From Actinomycetes bacterium (GTDB taxonomy: Bacteria; Actinomycetota; CADDZG01; JAHWKV01), in contig JAJCYE010000023.1 of the NCBI GenBank assembly GCA_029263075.1, forward strand, positions 1-56,035: a DNA stretch of 56,035 nucleotides, written 5' to 3'. The stretch's first letter is position 1. Every line of letters starts with the position of its first letter. The position numbers were made by a program, and so were the translations under genes. Shown here piece by piece: positions 1 to 9,488 of this stretch. Below the pieces are notes generated by a model that searched no databases, was not told the origin of the DNA, and was given only the letters and a program-made list of their open reading frames with translations.

Positions 1-302
1 GCCTGCCACCAACCGGCGGCCACAATCGATACCGGACCGCCCGAGGCCGAGACCGGCTCCAGGTGACCGCAGCACAGCCTCTGCATCTCAGGATCGATCG
101 CGAGAAGCTGCAGGGAGTCCCCCTCCACCAACTGCCAGACCTCATCGGAACTGCGGACCCGGTGCCACCGGCTGAACTCCCCAGCTCGCAAGAGGAAGTA
201 GATAACCGTGGCCATCGGCGACCGGTGGATCTCCCGGAACCACCCGCCCTCGGGGTGGGGCTGGAGGCCCAGGGTCCCCACGATTTCGTCCGCGCGGCCC
301 AT
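1..302 (-). CDS. DUF985 / cupin-superfamily protein, 3' end truncated by window edge
   Basis: Not in ORF track. Reverse-strand translation from ATG at 302: MGRADEIVGTLGLQPHPEGGWFREIHRSPMATVIYFLLRAGEFSRWHRVRSSDEVWQLVEGDSLQLLAIDPE..., typical of the DUF985 cupin family; open through position 1. Confidence 0.8.
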   Translation of the reverse strand, partial: MGRADEIVGTLGLQPHPEGGWFREIHRSPMATVIYFLLRAGEFSRWHRVRSSDEVWQLVEGDSLQLLAIDPEMQRLCCGHLEPVSASGGPVSIVAAGWWQ

Positions 303-329
303 TGGGACCTCTATCCCCGGATGCTGGCC

Positions 330-3191
330 CTACGGATTCCGAGCCTTCTGCAGAGCATCTTTCGCCCGCTGAAGCTCGGTTCCGTAGGTTGCCCAGTCGC
401 CGTTGCGGGCCGCCGCTTCCGCGGCACCCAGCGCGTCCGCTGCCGTCTTCAACAGCTCCTCCTGGGTCTGAGTGGTCCCCGGGTCGGGGGTGGCCCCCGG
501 CTCGGGGGTGGCCGCCGGAGGCGTGGGCGTAGCCGGAGGAACCGGCGGGGCGGGCGGCGCATCCGGTTCGGTAATAACCGTGGGGGCGTCCTCCAGCAGC
601 GCCTGGAGCGCTTGTTCGAGGGTCGGCGCCATCTTCACCTGGTCGCCGGTGGCAAGGATCACGTATTTCAATTCGGGGATGGCGTTGTTGCTTGCCTGCA
701 GGAACAGCGGCTGCGAATACAGGATGGATTTGCCTACCGGAATCACCAGCAGGTTGCCCAGAATCACGTCTGAACCGCTTTGTTCCAACAAGGTAATGGT
801 CCGGGAGATCTCCTCGTTGGCGTTGATCCGGGAGTGGATCTGCCCGACGCCACCGGTCTGGACCCCCTTGGGGAACCGGAAGTCGGCCAACTGCCCGAAG
901 TCTTCGGGGTCCGACTTCGCCGCCAACAACGACACCATGTTCGGCCGGTTGCGCGGGTTCATCGGCAGGATCATCACGTACTCTTCCTGCTCGGTGTCCG
1001 GCAACCGCATCAACACGTAGTAAGGCTCGAGCTCGGCTGTGGTGGCTGCCGGCGCCCCGGTTCCCCGCATGGGGTTCTCCGGGATAACCCACTCGTCTTC
1101 ACGCTGATAGAAGTCGGTTGAATCGGTCATGTGGTAGCGCTGGTAAACGAATGCCTGGATGCGGAAGAGGTCCTCCGGGTAGCGGACGTGTTTGCGGAGG
1201 TCTTCAGGCATCTTGTCGCCATCCAGGAACAGGTCCGGGAACGCTTTGGCCCAGGCCTGGATGAGCGGATCTTCGTCGTCCCAGATATACAGGCTCATCG
1301 TCCCGTCGTAGGCGTCCAGGGTCACCTTGACCGAGTTGCGGATGTAGTTTTCGGTTCCAATGATGCTGGCGCTGCCGTCGTTGACTCCGCCCCGGACCCT
1401 GGTCCTCTCGTTGAGCGGCACGCTTTGCGAGTAGGGGTACATGTTCGACACCGTGTAAGCGTCCAGGATCCACATGATCTTGCCCTCGGAAACCACCGCG
1501 TAGGGGTCACCGTCGAGCTCCAGGAAAGGCGCCGCCTTGCGGACCCGATCCCTGATGTCCCGGTTGAAAATCACCCGTGAGTCACTGTCGATCAAACCGC
1601 TGATTGCCAGGTTCACGTCCCGGAAGCGCCAGGCGAACGCCAGGCGGCGGGCCAGGTGCTCCAGCGGGACCCCGGCCTTTCCGCTGTAAACCGTCGTCTC
1701 GTTCCCCTCGGGAGCCGTGTAGTCCAACTCCTCCTGCTCGGTGTTGACAATCGAGTAGGTGGCGGGGCCTTCGCCGAAGTAGATTCCGGGTTGGTCCAGC
1801 TTGAGCAGGGGTGCATCCGAAGTCGGAGGGATGTCCTGCAACAAAAGGTTCGGTCCACCCTCGCCGGTGCTCTCGTTGGTTGGGCTGGCGACTGCGCCGT
1901 AGCCGTGGGTGTAGACAAGGTGGTCGTTCAACCAGGATCGGTTCTGCAGGCTGGTGACGTCCAACTCTCTCAACGCCAGCATCAGTTGCCTGCGCTGCGG
2001 CTCCAGGTCATACCGGTCGACGTCCACGTCCTGAAACTTGTAGTAGGTCCGGATCTCCTGGAGTTGGCGATAGGCGCTCATCAGGGTTTGGGGATCCCAA
2101 AGGCGAATGTTGTTCAGTGTGGTCTGGTTCTCCGCCACACTCTCGGCGCTCAACCCCGGTTCGATGGGGAACTCCTGAACCTTCATATCCTCCAGCCCGA
2201 ACGCCGCCCGGGTGGCGTTGATGTTCCGCTCGATGAACGGCCGCTCCTTCTGGAGTTCTGCCGGCTCAACCTGGAACCGCTGGATCACGAATGGGAACAG
2301 GCCCGCGGCAAGCACCGAGGTCAACAGCCACAACCCGACGCCGATCAGCGGGAGTGTCCAGCCGCGGAACCGGATGTTGACCAGGAACAGGACGGCACTG
2401 ATTATCGAGATCGCAACCAGGAGCTTGAGGGCCGGCAATTCGGCGTTGATGTCGGTGAAAGACGCACCGCCGACGGTGCCCCGGATTGAGTAGACCAACT
2501 CGTACTGGTTGATCCGGTAACCCCAGGCCCGCAAGAGGGCGGCCAGACCGATAAGCACGGACAAGTGCACCTTGACCTGCGGCGACACCCGGTCGATTGC
2601 CGCCTGGGGCCGGATCGCTCCGGTGAAGTAGTAGGCCCCGGTGACGATCAGCGTGACCACTACCAGCGCCGAGAACGACCACGCATAAATGATCTGATAC
2701 AGCGGCAGGCGGAACATAAAAAAGCCGATATCCCTGTTGAAAATGGGGTCGACTGCGTCGAACGGCACTGCGTTCTTGGCCAGCAGGAATCGATCCCACA
2801 TGGGCGCCATCCTGAGCGAGAAGAGCAGGCCGAGGAACGCACTAATCCCGATTGGGATCCAACGGGAGAAGGGCAAGAACGCCTCCCGGAAGCGTTCGAA
2901 CGGATCATCCTGGTCCCCGCTGGGGACTCGTACGGCCGGCACGGCCCGTCCCACTACCAAAAGGTTGACCAGGCACAGAATTGCGAAGGTCAGACCGAAT
3001 GCCGCTACGAGGACAACCCTCGAAGTAAGGACCTTCCAGAAAACCTGCTGAAATCCCACCTCTTTGAACCACAACAATTCCGTGTAGAGACCCACGGCCG
3101 CCGAGATGGAGATGATCAGGAAGAAGAAAAGGACCAAGAAGCTGACGCGGATCCTCCGTGCGTTGTTGGAGGCGGGCATCTTGATCACCAT
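330..3191 (-). CDS. UPF0182 family membrane protein
   Basis: 953 aa; N-terminal TM helices, WFKEVGFQQVFWKVLTSR and the large extracellular region typical of UPF0182/COG1615; Pro/Thr-rich linker near the C-terminus. Confidence 0.9.
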   Translation of the reverse strand: MVIKMPASNNARRIRVSFLVLFFFLIISISAAVGLYTELLWFKEVGFQQVFWKVLTSRVVLVAAFGLTFAILCLVNLLVVGRAVPAVRVPSGDQDDPFERFREAFLPFSRWIPIGISAFLGLLFSLRMAPMWDRFLLAKNAVPFDAVDPIFNRDIGFFMFRLPLYQIIYAWSFSALVVVTLIVTGAYYFTGAIRPQAAIDRVSPQVKVHLSVLIGLAALLRAWGYRINQYELVYSIRGTVGGASFTDINAELPALKLLVAISIISAVLFLVNIRFRGWTLPLIGVGLWLLTSVLAAGLFPFVIQRFQVEPAELQKERPFIERNINATRAAFGLEDMKVQEFPIEPGLSAESVAENQTTLNNIRLWDPQTLMSAYRQLQEIRTYYKFQDVDVDRYDLEPQRRQLMLALRELDVTSLQNRSWLNDHLVYTHGYGAVASPTNESTGEGGPNLLLQDIPPTSDAPLLKLDQPGIYFGEGPATYSIVNTEQEELDYTAPEGNETTVYSGKAGVPLEHLARRLAFAWRFRDVNLAISGLIDSDSRVIFNRDIRDRVRKAAPFLELDGDPYAVVSEGKIMWILDAYTVSNMYPYSQSVPLNERTRVRGGVNDGSASIIGTENYIRNSVKVTLDAYDGTMSLYIWDDEDPLIQAWAKAFPDLFLDGDKMPEDLRKHVRYPEDLFRIQAFVYQRYHMTDSTDFYQREDEWVIPENPMRGTGAPAATTAELEPYYVLMRLPDTEQEEYVMILPMNPRNRPNMVSLLAAKSDPEDFGQLADFRFPKGVQTGGVGQIHSRINANEEISRTITLLEQSGSDVILGNLLVIPVGKSILYSQPLFLQASNNAIPELKYVILATGDQVKMAPTLEQALQALLEDAPTVITEPDAPPAPPVPPATPTPPAATPEPGATPDPGTTQTQEELLKTAADALGAAEAAARNGDWATYGTELQRAKDALQKARNP

Positions 3192-3254
3192 TGCAGCACC
3201 AGCTTAGCCTTTATGACCAAAACTACACTTCGGAGCCCGATGACAGCGCAGAGG

Positions 3255-5390
3255 TCAGGCGCTTCCAAGGGTGCAGGTGCAACCGCCGTGAGCCGGAGGC
3301 GCCAGATGTCCGCTTGGGAACGGCGTTTTCAGGGACACCGGGCCTGCGTCGGCGTTCTTGCGGCAGACATCGCCCGGGCACTCGCTTTCTTCCTCCGACA
3401 GGATCCATGACTTGTTGGCGCCGGACTCCGCACCCCAGGCGTCGACAAGGCCTTGGTGGTAGGCCGCATAGGAGATCCCTTCCCCCAAGAGCTGGGTCCG
3501 GACCCCTTTCCACACCCGGAAGACGTCATTGGCTCGCTCGCTCAAAGCAGGCGCCGACTCCGCTACCTCGAGCCCGGACGCGATCGCCTTCAAGACTTCG
3601 GTCCGAAGCGGGTTCAGGACCTGACGACTCAGGAGCCTGGCTACCACCGCCGAAGAATCCGCGCCTCCGCCGGCTCCTCCGACCTTGCGGCCTTCAGAGA
3701 ACGCCTGATCGAGAGCTTCTCCGAGTCCTGCGGCAAACCGGTTGAGCTGTTCATCTTTGGGGGCCAGGTTGTCGTCTGCGGTCCCCTTGCCCTTTTGGAC
3801 CCTCATCCGATCGAGCAGATCATTGTGTTCTTCCTGCAAAAGCCGCTTCAGGCGGCGTGCCGTCTGGGCCGGGAGGTCTCCGAGGGCCTCACGGCGCCGA
3901 AGAATCTGTTCGTTTGAAGTGACGGACGGGGTCAACTGCGGCTGAGGGTTGGCCTGTCGTTCCTCTTCTTCCCGCTTGCGGCGAATCTCTGCCAGCAGGT
4001 CATCGAGGGACGATCCGCCCTCGGGGGCCGGATCCTGGTCTTTCGGCTTCTCGGTTCCACCATTCTTGGGCTTCTTTGCCGACGTCTGGTCCTGCCCGGC
4101 CTCCGGCCGGGCCGCCTCCGCCTCGGGACGCGCTGACTCCGCCCTGGCGGCCTTTTCCGCTTTGGCACGGGCCGCTTCTTCTGCCTTTGCGCTAGCCGCT
4201 TCTTCTGCCCTGGCGCGAGCAGCCTCCTCGGCTTTCGCACGAGCGGCTTCTTCTGCCTTGGCACGTTCGACCGCTTCTGCCTTGGCTCTGGCCGCTTCTT
4301 CCGCCTTCGCACGGGCAGCTTCTTCCGCCTTCGCACGAGCAGCTACTTCTGCTTTGACGCGAGCCGCTACTTCTGCTTTGACGCGAGCCGCTTCTTCTGC
4401 CTTGGCGCGAGCCGCCTCTTCTGCCCTGGCTCGGGCGGCCTCTTGGCCCTTGGCGCGGGCAGCCTCCTCAGCTTTGGCTCGTGCCGCTTCTTCGGCCGAC
4501 CGGGAGCGTTCGGCTTTGAGGCGGTCGGCCTCCCGAGCGGCGGTTACCGCAGCTTGCATATCCGCCGCCTGTTGGGCTTTGCGGGCTTCGGCCTGCACCG
4601 AACGCAACTCGTTTTCCCGGCGCTCGACCTCTGCCCGGTGGGCGTTTTGGCGCGATTGGAGTTCGACCGCGGCTTCCTGCTCCCGATTCTGCAGTTGCCA
4701 GCCGCTCGACTCGGGCATTCGGCCCGGTTGCTGCTGATCCTTCTCCGACCCCTCCGGCCGCTGGCGGAATCTCGATACCGTTTTGGGTCCGGGCAACTCG
4801 ACCGGCACCCGGAGCCGGGAAATCGTCTCCTCCAACCGCCTCCGAATGTCTTCCAGTTGAGAAGCCACCATGTTCCGAGACTCTTTGATCCCGGCAAAGT
4901 CTTCTTCTGCGGCACGACGAGCCGCCGCCAACTCCTCCATGGTCCTCTGCGCCTTCAGCCGGGCATCGGTCATGATCTCGGCAGATTCCTTCATCGCCCG
5001 CTCGTGGAGCTGTTCGGCCGCCTGTTCGGCGGCCAGGAGGATTCGTTCGGTCTCCTGACCAACCAGCTTGAACGCCGATGCCCGGTCCTCAGCTTGAGTC
5101 GTCTTGGGAGGCTCGGGGCGGGTTGCCGGCTCCGGCTCCTCGCGTGGTTGTTCGGCGACCGCCAGCCTGGCGTTGACCTCGTCCAGTTGAACATTCAGGT
5201 CCCCTAGTTGCGTGCGGGACTTGGCCAGTTCGGCGTTGGAGTGACTCAACTCGGAAGTCGCCTTGGTCAATTGCTTGCGCAGGATCTTGATTTCTTGGGC
5301 GACTTCTTCGCGGAAAGAGTCGACTTCGTCCCGCGCATAACCCCTGAGCGTGACTATGAACTGGCGATTTTCGATCTCTTCAGGATCCAT
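3255..5390 (-). CDS. DivIVA-domain coiled-coil protein with C-terminal MuF-like Cys/His motif
   Basis: N-term MDPEEIENRQFIVTLRGYARDEVDSFREEVAQEI (DivIVA-like); long Ala/Lys/Glu/Arg repeats; C-term ECPGDVCRKNADAGPVSLKTPFPSGHLAPPAHGGCTCTL. Confidence 0.8.
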   Translation of the reverse strand: MDPEEIENRQFIVTLRGYARDEVDSFREEVAQEIKILRKQLTKATSELSHSNAELAKSRTQLGDLNVQLDEVNARLAVAEQPREEPEPATRPEPPKTTQAEDRASAFKLVGQETERILLAAEQAAEQLHERAMKESAEIMTDARLKAQRTMEELAAARRAAEEDFAGIKESRNMVASQLEDIRRRLEETISRLRVPVELPGPKTVSRFRQRPEGSEKDQQQPGRMPESSGWQLQNREQEAAVELQSRQNAHRAEVERRENELRSVQAEARKAQQAADMQAAVTAAREADRLKAERSRSAEEAARAKAEEAARAKGQEAARARAEEAARAKAEEAARVKAEVAARVKAEVAARAKAEEAARAKAEEAARAKAEAVERAKAEEAARAKAEEAARARAEEAASAKAEEAARAKAEKAARAESARPEAEAARPEAGQDQTSAKKPKNGGTEKPKDQDPAPEGGSSLDDLLAEIRRKREEEERQANPQPQLTPSVTSNEQILRRREALGDLPAQTARRLKRLLQEEHNDLLDRMRVQKGKGTADDNLAPKDEQLNRFAAGLGEALDQAFSEGRKVGGAGGGADSSAVVARLLSRQVLNPLRTEVLKAIASGLEVAESAPALSERANDVFRVWKGVRTQLLGEGISYAAYHQGLVDAWGAESGANKSWILSEEESECPGDVCRKNADAGPVSLKTPFPSGHLAPPAHGGCTCTLGSA
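4138..4500 (-). repeat. Degenerate ~24-bp tandem repeat encoding AARAKAEE-type octapeptides
   Basis: Many consecutive copies of gcttcttctgccttggcacgagcc-like units within the DivIVA-like CDS. Confidence 0.85.
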
Positions 5391-5477
5391 GGCGACTTTC
5401 CGAACTCAGAACAGGTGGGAGGGAGATTGAGAAAGACTAACGGTTGGGTAGGACGGTTTAAAGCACTCTCCAGTGCC

Positions 5478-6695
5478 CTAGAGGATGGGAAGGATGCCGT
5501 GCACCAACCCGTAGAGCTCATCGATGATGGCTTCCAACTCGCCCGGCAGCAGGGGCCTGAGTGGGTCAAGCACGGGCCCCAGGAGTCCGGTTGGCGACGG
5601 CGACGGAGCAGGTACGGGCACCGGTGCCGGCGGCGGCGCGGGGGCCGGACCGGAAGCCGGCGGAGGCGTCGGTTGAGCCGGTGGGCCGGGACCGGGGGTG
5701 GGCTGCCGGGACGGGGGTGGGCCGGGAACCAGCGGGTCCCCTTCATTTCGTCCGGTGGGGAAAAACACCGCGTTGATTTCGCTCTGCAGCCCGGCCACCA
5801 GACCATCGGCATCCACCCCGAAGTTCTGGGCAACCAGACCCCAGGTCGCACCCAGAACCCGTAACGCCGTCGCCTGCTCGAATCCTTTCACCAGGCTTGA
5901 AGGCTCGCCCTTCTTCCACTCACGGGCGAAAGCCAGGCCCATCAACTGATCGGAACGGCTGGCGACGCTGATCCGCTCCACGGTCTCGGGACTGATGCCG
6001 GCCAAAGCAAGGTGGCCGGCGAGCGCAGACCCGTCGGTGGCGGCCAGTTGCGGCTCCAAGCCTCGCAACAGGTTCATGAGCTTGCCGTCTACTTCGATGG
6101 CATGGGCGAGATTCGCCGAGTCCAGGGCATCGTCGCGGCTGAACTGCAGGGGCTGAGCAAGGTCGGGTGTGCCGTCCCCTGAAATCGACACCTGCCACAG
6201 CTGCGGAACGGGAATCTTATTGGGACCCGTGGCGAGCTCGAGATCCTGGACCTCGTAGGCCGCCAGCCTGGAGGAGTCGCCGGATTGGTCCAGCCGCACG
6301 GTTCCTCCGGAAAATGAGATCCCCAGCCCTTCAAGCTCCGCCCGGACCGGCTGATCCGAGCTGATCTGAAGGGTGCCGTCCGATACCTCCAGCTTCCCCG
6401 CCGGACCTACCAGAACCCGGCCCGCCACCAGCCGGTACTCCCCCGCTCCGTCCATGATGAAATCAACGCTGCTCGGTGCCTCCACCGTGAGCCGGTCACC
6501 ATCCAGCAGGTCCACTCCGGGGGCAGCTTCAACGGCCTTTCCCTCGCGGACCAGCCCCACCGAGCCGACCACCGCTTCGATGCTCCCTACAGTCCCTTGA
6601 CGATCGCCTGAACCAAGGCTCGAGCAGGCCCCTCCCAGCATCACGGCCAAGACAAGCGTGAGGGCCAGCGCCCTGCCGGTTTTATTTACGCCCAA
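5478..6695 (-). CDS. FecR-domain-like lipoprotein with Pro-rich C-terminal region
   Basis: Lipobox MLGGAC; GTVGSIEAVVGSVGLVREGKAVEAAPGVDLLDGDRLTVEAPSSVDFIMDGAGEYRLVAGRVLV resembles the FecR fold. Confidence 0.65.
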   Translation of the reverse strand: MGVNKTGRALALTLVLAVMLGGACSSLGSGDRQGTVGSIEAVVGSVGLVREGKAVEAAPGVDLLDGDRLTVEAPSSVDFIMDGAGEYRLVAGRVLVGPAGKLEVSDGTLQISSDQPVRAELEGLGISFSGGTVRLDQSGDSSRLAAYEVQDLELATGPNKIPVPQLWQVSISGDGTPDLAQPLQFSRDDALDSANLAHAIEVDGKLMNLLRGLEPQLAATDGSALAGHLALAGISPETVERISVASRSDQLMGLAFAREWKKGEPSSLVKGFEQATALRVLGATWGLVAQNFGVDADGLVAGLQSEINAVFFPTGRNEGDPLVPGPPPSRQPTPGPGPPAQPTPPPASGPAPAPPPAPVPVPAPSPSPTGLLGPVLDPLRPLLPGELEAIIDELYGLVHGILPIL

Positions 6696-9429
6696 AAACT
6701 TCTCTCACATTCCCACCGGGAACCCGGCCGGCGGGGAACACCAACGTAAAACAGGACCCCTTATCCGGTTCGCTCTGCACCTCCAGGCGACCACCGTGGC
6801 CTTCGGCAATCCGGCGCACATAGGCCAGGCCCAGCCCCAGGCCGCCGTAGGCCCGCGTTTCGCTTCCGTCGGCCTGCACAAAGTTCTGGCCAATCTTCGA
6901 CAACTGCTTCTCATCGATGCCGATTCCTTCGTCTTTGACCGAGATCCGCACCGAGCCGCTCCCCCCGCCGTTCCTGCTCAGCTCGGCCGCCAGCAGGACC
7001 CTTCCGCCCTTGGGACTGAACTTCACCGCGTTGTCCACTAGTTCGCTGATCGCCAAGGGCACCAACCGTCGGTCGACCTCCACCTGGGGGATCGTAGAAA
7101 AGCCGGTTCGCTCAAACCGGTGGTTGGGGGAGGTCTGAGACCATTTTTCAACCAGCTCCGCAGTTATTTGGTCGAAGTCCACCGCCACCTTGTTCGGGGA
7201 AAGCCGCCCGGCCTCCATGGCGGAGAAGTCCACGAGCATCTCAACGATCCTCTCCAGCCGTTCGGCCGACGACAAGATGCCCTCCAGGAACGTCACCTGC
7301 TGTTCCCGGGGCACCTCGCGGCGCCTGAGCAGGTCCGAATAACCCTTGATCGGGGTGATCGGCGTCCTCAGTTCGTGCGAGATATTGGCCAAGAACTCGG
7401 TTTTCATCTTCTCTATTTCGACCTCTCGGGTGAGGTCACGCAAAACTGCGACCGCGCCCAACACCTCACCGCCCTCATCTGCAATTGGGGCGGACGTCAC
7501 CACTACCGGGCGAGACACACCGCTTCTCAGGTTGGCCACCGTGCCACTGACCGACCCCGTTTGCAGATCGTAGATTGACGGAGATACCGGATTTCCCGCC
7601 GGGTCACGGAGTTCAAGAATCTTTCTTACGTTGCTGCCTACGGCCTGCGACTGGGAAACCTCCAGGATCCGTTCAGCCTCCCGGTTGAACGCCACGATTA
7701 TCCCGTGGTTGTTGACGGCCACCACCCCGTCGGTCATGGACTGCAGAATGGTCTCCAGCCGGCGCCTCAACTCCACCTGCTCATCGGCAGTGTCCCGCAG
7801 GTCGCGGGTCAACTGCGCCAGGGAAACAGTCATTTGGTCGAAGGTCTCCCCCAACACACCAACTTCGTCAAACGTCTTCGGTGAGACCCTCGCCGTGAGA
7901 TCCCCTTCCCGGACCCGATCGGCCGCCTCGGTCAGGTCACGGATGGGCTGGGTGATCCGGGTTCCGAACAACAACGACAAACCCACTCCCATGGCGGAGG
8001 CCCACAGGGCGATAAAGAACAGAGGGGCGGCCAGGTTCTGTTGTTCCAACCCGATGACGCCGGAGGGGGTGCTGAAAACAAGAGCGCCGATGACCTCGTC
8101 GCCCCTGTTCAACGGGACATAGGAGTTAAAACGTTCCGTCTGGCCGACCCGGGAAAGGATGGAGATCCGCCTGCCATTCTCGAACAGGGTCTGGACGGCG
8201 CTGCGCTCCGTCGGGATGATGCCGTCGCTAACCTCGGTGGTACTGGCGAGGACCCGGGACTTGTTGATCAGGAACACCTCGCCCTCCGACCTCTGCTCCT
8301 GTAGGTATTCCAGGTCGATCAAGCGTCCGGCCACCAGGACACCAACCTTCTCCGAGTTCTCCAGGTTGAAAACCGGGGCCACCCCGATGGCCGCAATTTT
8401 GCCCGGCCCCAAGGTATCCACCGACTCTCCGGTGTCGCCACGGACCACCGCACTCTGGACAATCTCGGTCCCCACCAGGTTCAGCGCATCGGCCACGGCA
8501 AGCGTGTCGGTGCCTCCGGGTCCAGCCGCCGATACCGCCAACAGGGCCCCCTGGGTGTCCAGTGCGGCCATGAAGTCGGCGGTATCGAAAACCTGGCCGG
8601 GACCCTGGAGCCGTTCAAGGACCTGCTTGATCGCGGCCGGCCGGGTCGAAAACACCTGCCGGACGCTTTCGCTGCGGGACACCTGCTGGGCCTGGCTTTT
8701 CGACTCCTCCATTACCCCGGCAAGAATCCGTTGCTGCACCTCACCCTCCCGTTGGGCTCGGTTGAGTAGCTCACGGGTGAAATTGTTGGTGAAGACCTGG
8801 GTCATCGACCCGGATATGGCGACCACCACAACCAGCATCAGACCGATAAAGACAGCTACGACCCGAGCCTGAATGGAGGTGCGGACCACCTGTCCGAGCC
8901 ACGCCAGTACCGCCAGTCCCCCCGCCAGCCGAAGGCCGTGAACCAGGAACCAGAAACCGCCGGGTGGATCGGTGCTCAGGCTGTCGACGGTCATAAAAAA
9001 GACTTCCGAAGCCGCAAAAAGGGCCAACGCGAGGATCAGGCGCCGCACCGCAGGAACCACGGGCGGGCGGGCAGTTAGGAGGGTGGGCCCCGCCCCGGGC
9101 AGGGCGGAGGAGACCGGGGCGCTGTCCTCTGAGGGCTCCGGCTGGCGAGGTTTCCCGAGTGCCAGCGGCCGGAGTCCGGCCACCAACAACACGTAGGCCG
9201 CCATGCGAAATCCCAGAGCGGCCAAATTTTGTTCGGAGGCGGCGATCAGCGATCCGTGGAGCAGTTCCCCGAGCGCCAGCAGGAGCCAGCCGGCGCCGAA
9301 CAGGAACCGGCGCGCCGAACCGTCCGGCACGTACTGCGGCCGGTAGACAGTGACCCAGGTACCCCCTAATGCTGCAACGGTTACCAGGAATGTGGCTGCG
9401 AAATGGAATGGAGCCGGCAGTAGATCCAT
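6682..9429 (-). CDS. Membrane sensor histidine kinase (TM regions, extracytoplasmic sensor, HAMP, PAS, HisKA, HATPase)
   Basis: FLANISHELRTPITPIKGYSDLL H-box; DEGIGIDEKQLSKIGQNFVQ and GGLGLGLAYVRRIAEGHGG G-boxes; HAMP-like segment before PAS. Confidence 0.92.
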   Translation of the reverse strand: MDLLPAPFHFAATFLVTVAALGGTWVTVYRPQYVPDGSARRFLFGAGWLLLALGELLHGSLIAASEQNLAALGFRMAAYVLLVAGLRPLALGKPRQPEPSEDSAPVSSALPGAGPTLLTARPPVVPAVRRLILALALFAASEVFFMTVDSLSTDPPGGFWFLVHGLRLAGGLAVLAWLGQVVRTSIQARVVAVFIGLMLVVVVAISGSMTQVFTNNFTRELLNRAQREGEVQQRILAGVMEESKSQAQQVSRSESVRQVFSTRPAAIKQVLERLQGPGQVFDTADFMAALDTQGALLAVSAAGPGGTDTLAVADALNLVGTEIVQSAVVRGDTGESVDTLGPGKIAAIGVAPVFNLENSEKVGVLVAGRLIDLEYLQEQRSEGEVFLINKSRVLASTTEVSDGIIPTERSAVQTLFENGRRISILSRVGQTERFNSYVPLNRGDEVIGALVFSTPSGVIGLEQQNLAAPLFFIALWASAMGVGLSLLFGTRITQPIRDLTEAADRVREGDLTARVSPKTFDEVGVLGETFDQMTVSLAQLTRDLRDTADEQVELRRRLETILQSMTDGVVAVNNHGIIVAFNREAERILEVSQSQAVGSNVRKILELRDPAGNPVSPSIYDLQTGSVSGTVANLRSGVSRPVVVTSAPIADEGGEVLGAVAVLRDLTREVEIEKMKTEFLANISHELRTPITPIKGYSDLLRRREVPREQQVTFLEGILSSAERLERIVEMLVDFSAMEAGRLSPNKVAVDFDQITAELVEKWSQTSPNHRFERTGFSTIPQVEVDRRLVPLAISELVDNAVKFSPKGGRVLLAAELSRNGGGSGSVRISVKDEGIGIDEKQLSKIGQNFVQADGSETRAYGGLGLGLAYVRRIAEGHGGRLEVQSEPDKGSCFTLVFPAGRVPGGNVREVFGRK

Positions 9430-9488
9430 CGCGTCAATCTACGCTTTGATCGGAAGCGCGCAAGTACTTCGGCACCATCCGCATTTTG

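Noticed and set aside
142-1092. Minus-strand ORF of 316 aa overlapping the UPF0182 3' end and DUF985 gene
   Set aside because: Out-of-frame, Gly/Arg/Pro-rich translation; the true products in other frames have clear family signatures.
3949-4737. Long plus-strand ORF (262 aa, Ala/Ser-rich)
   Set aside because: Antisense shadow of the AARAKAEE repeat in the DivIVA-like gene; repetitive GC-rich DNA keeps several frames open.
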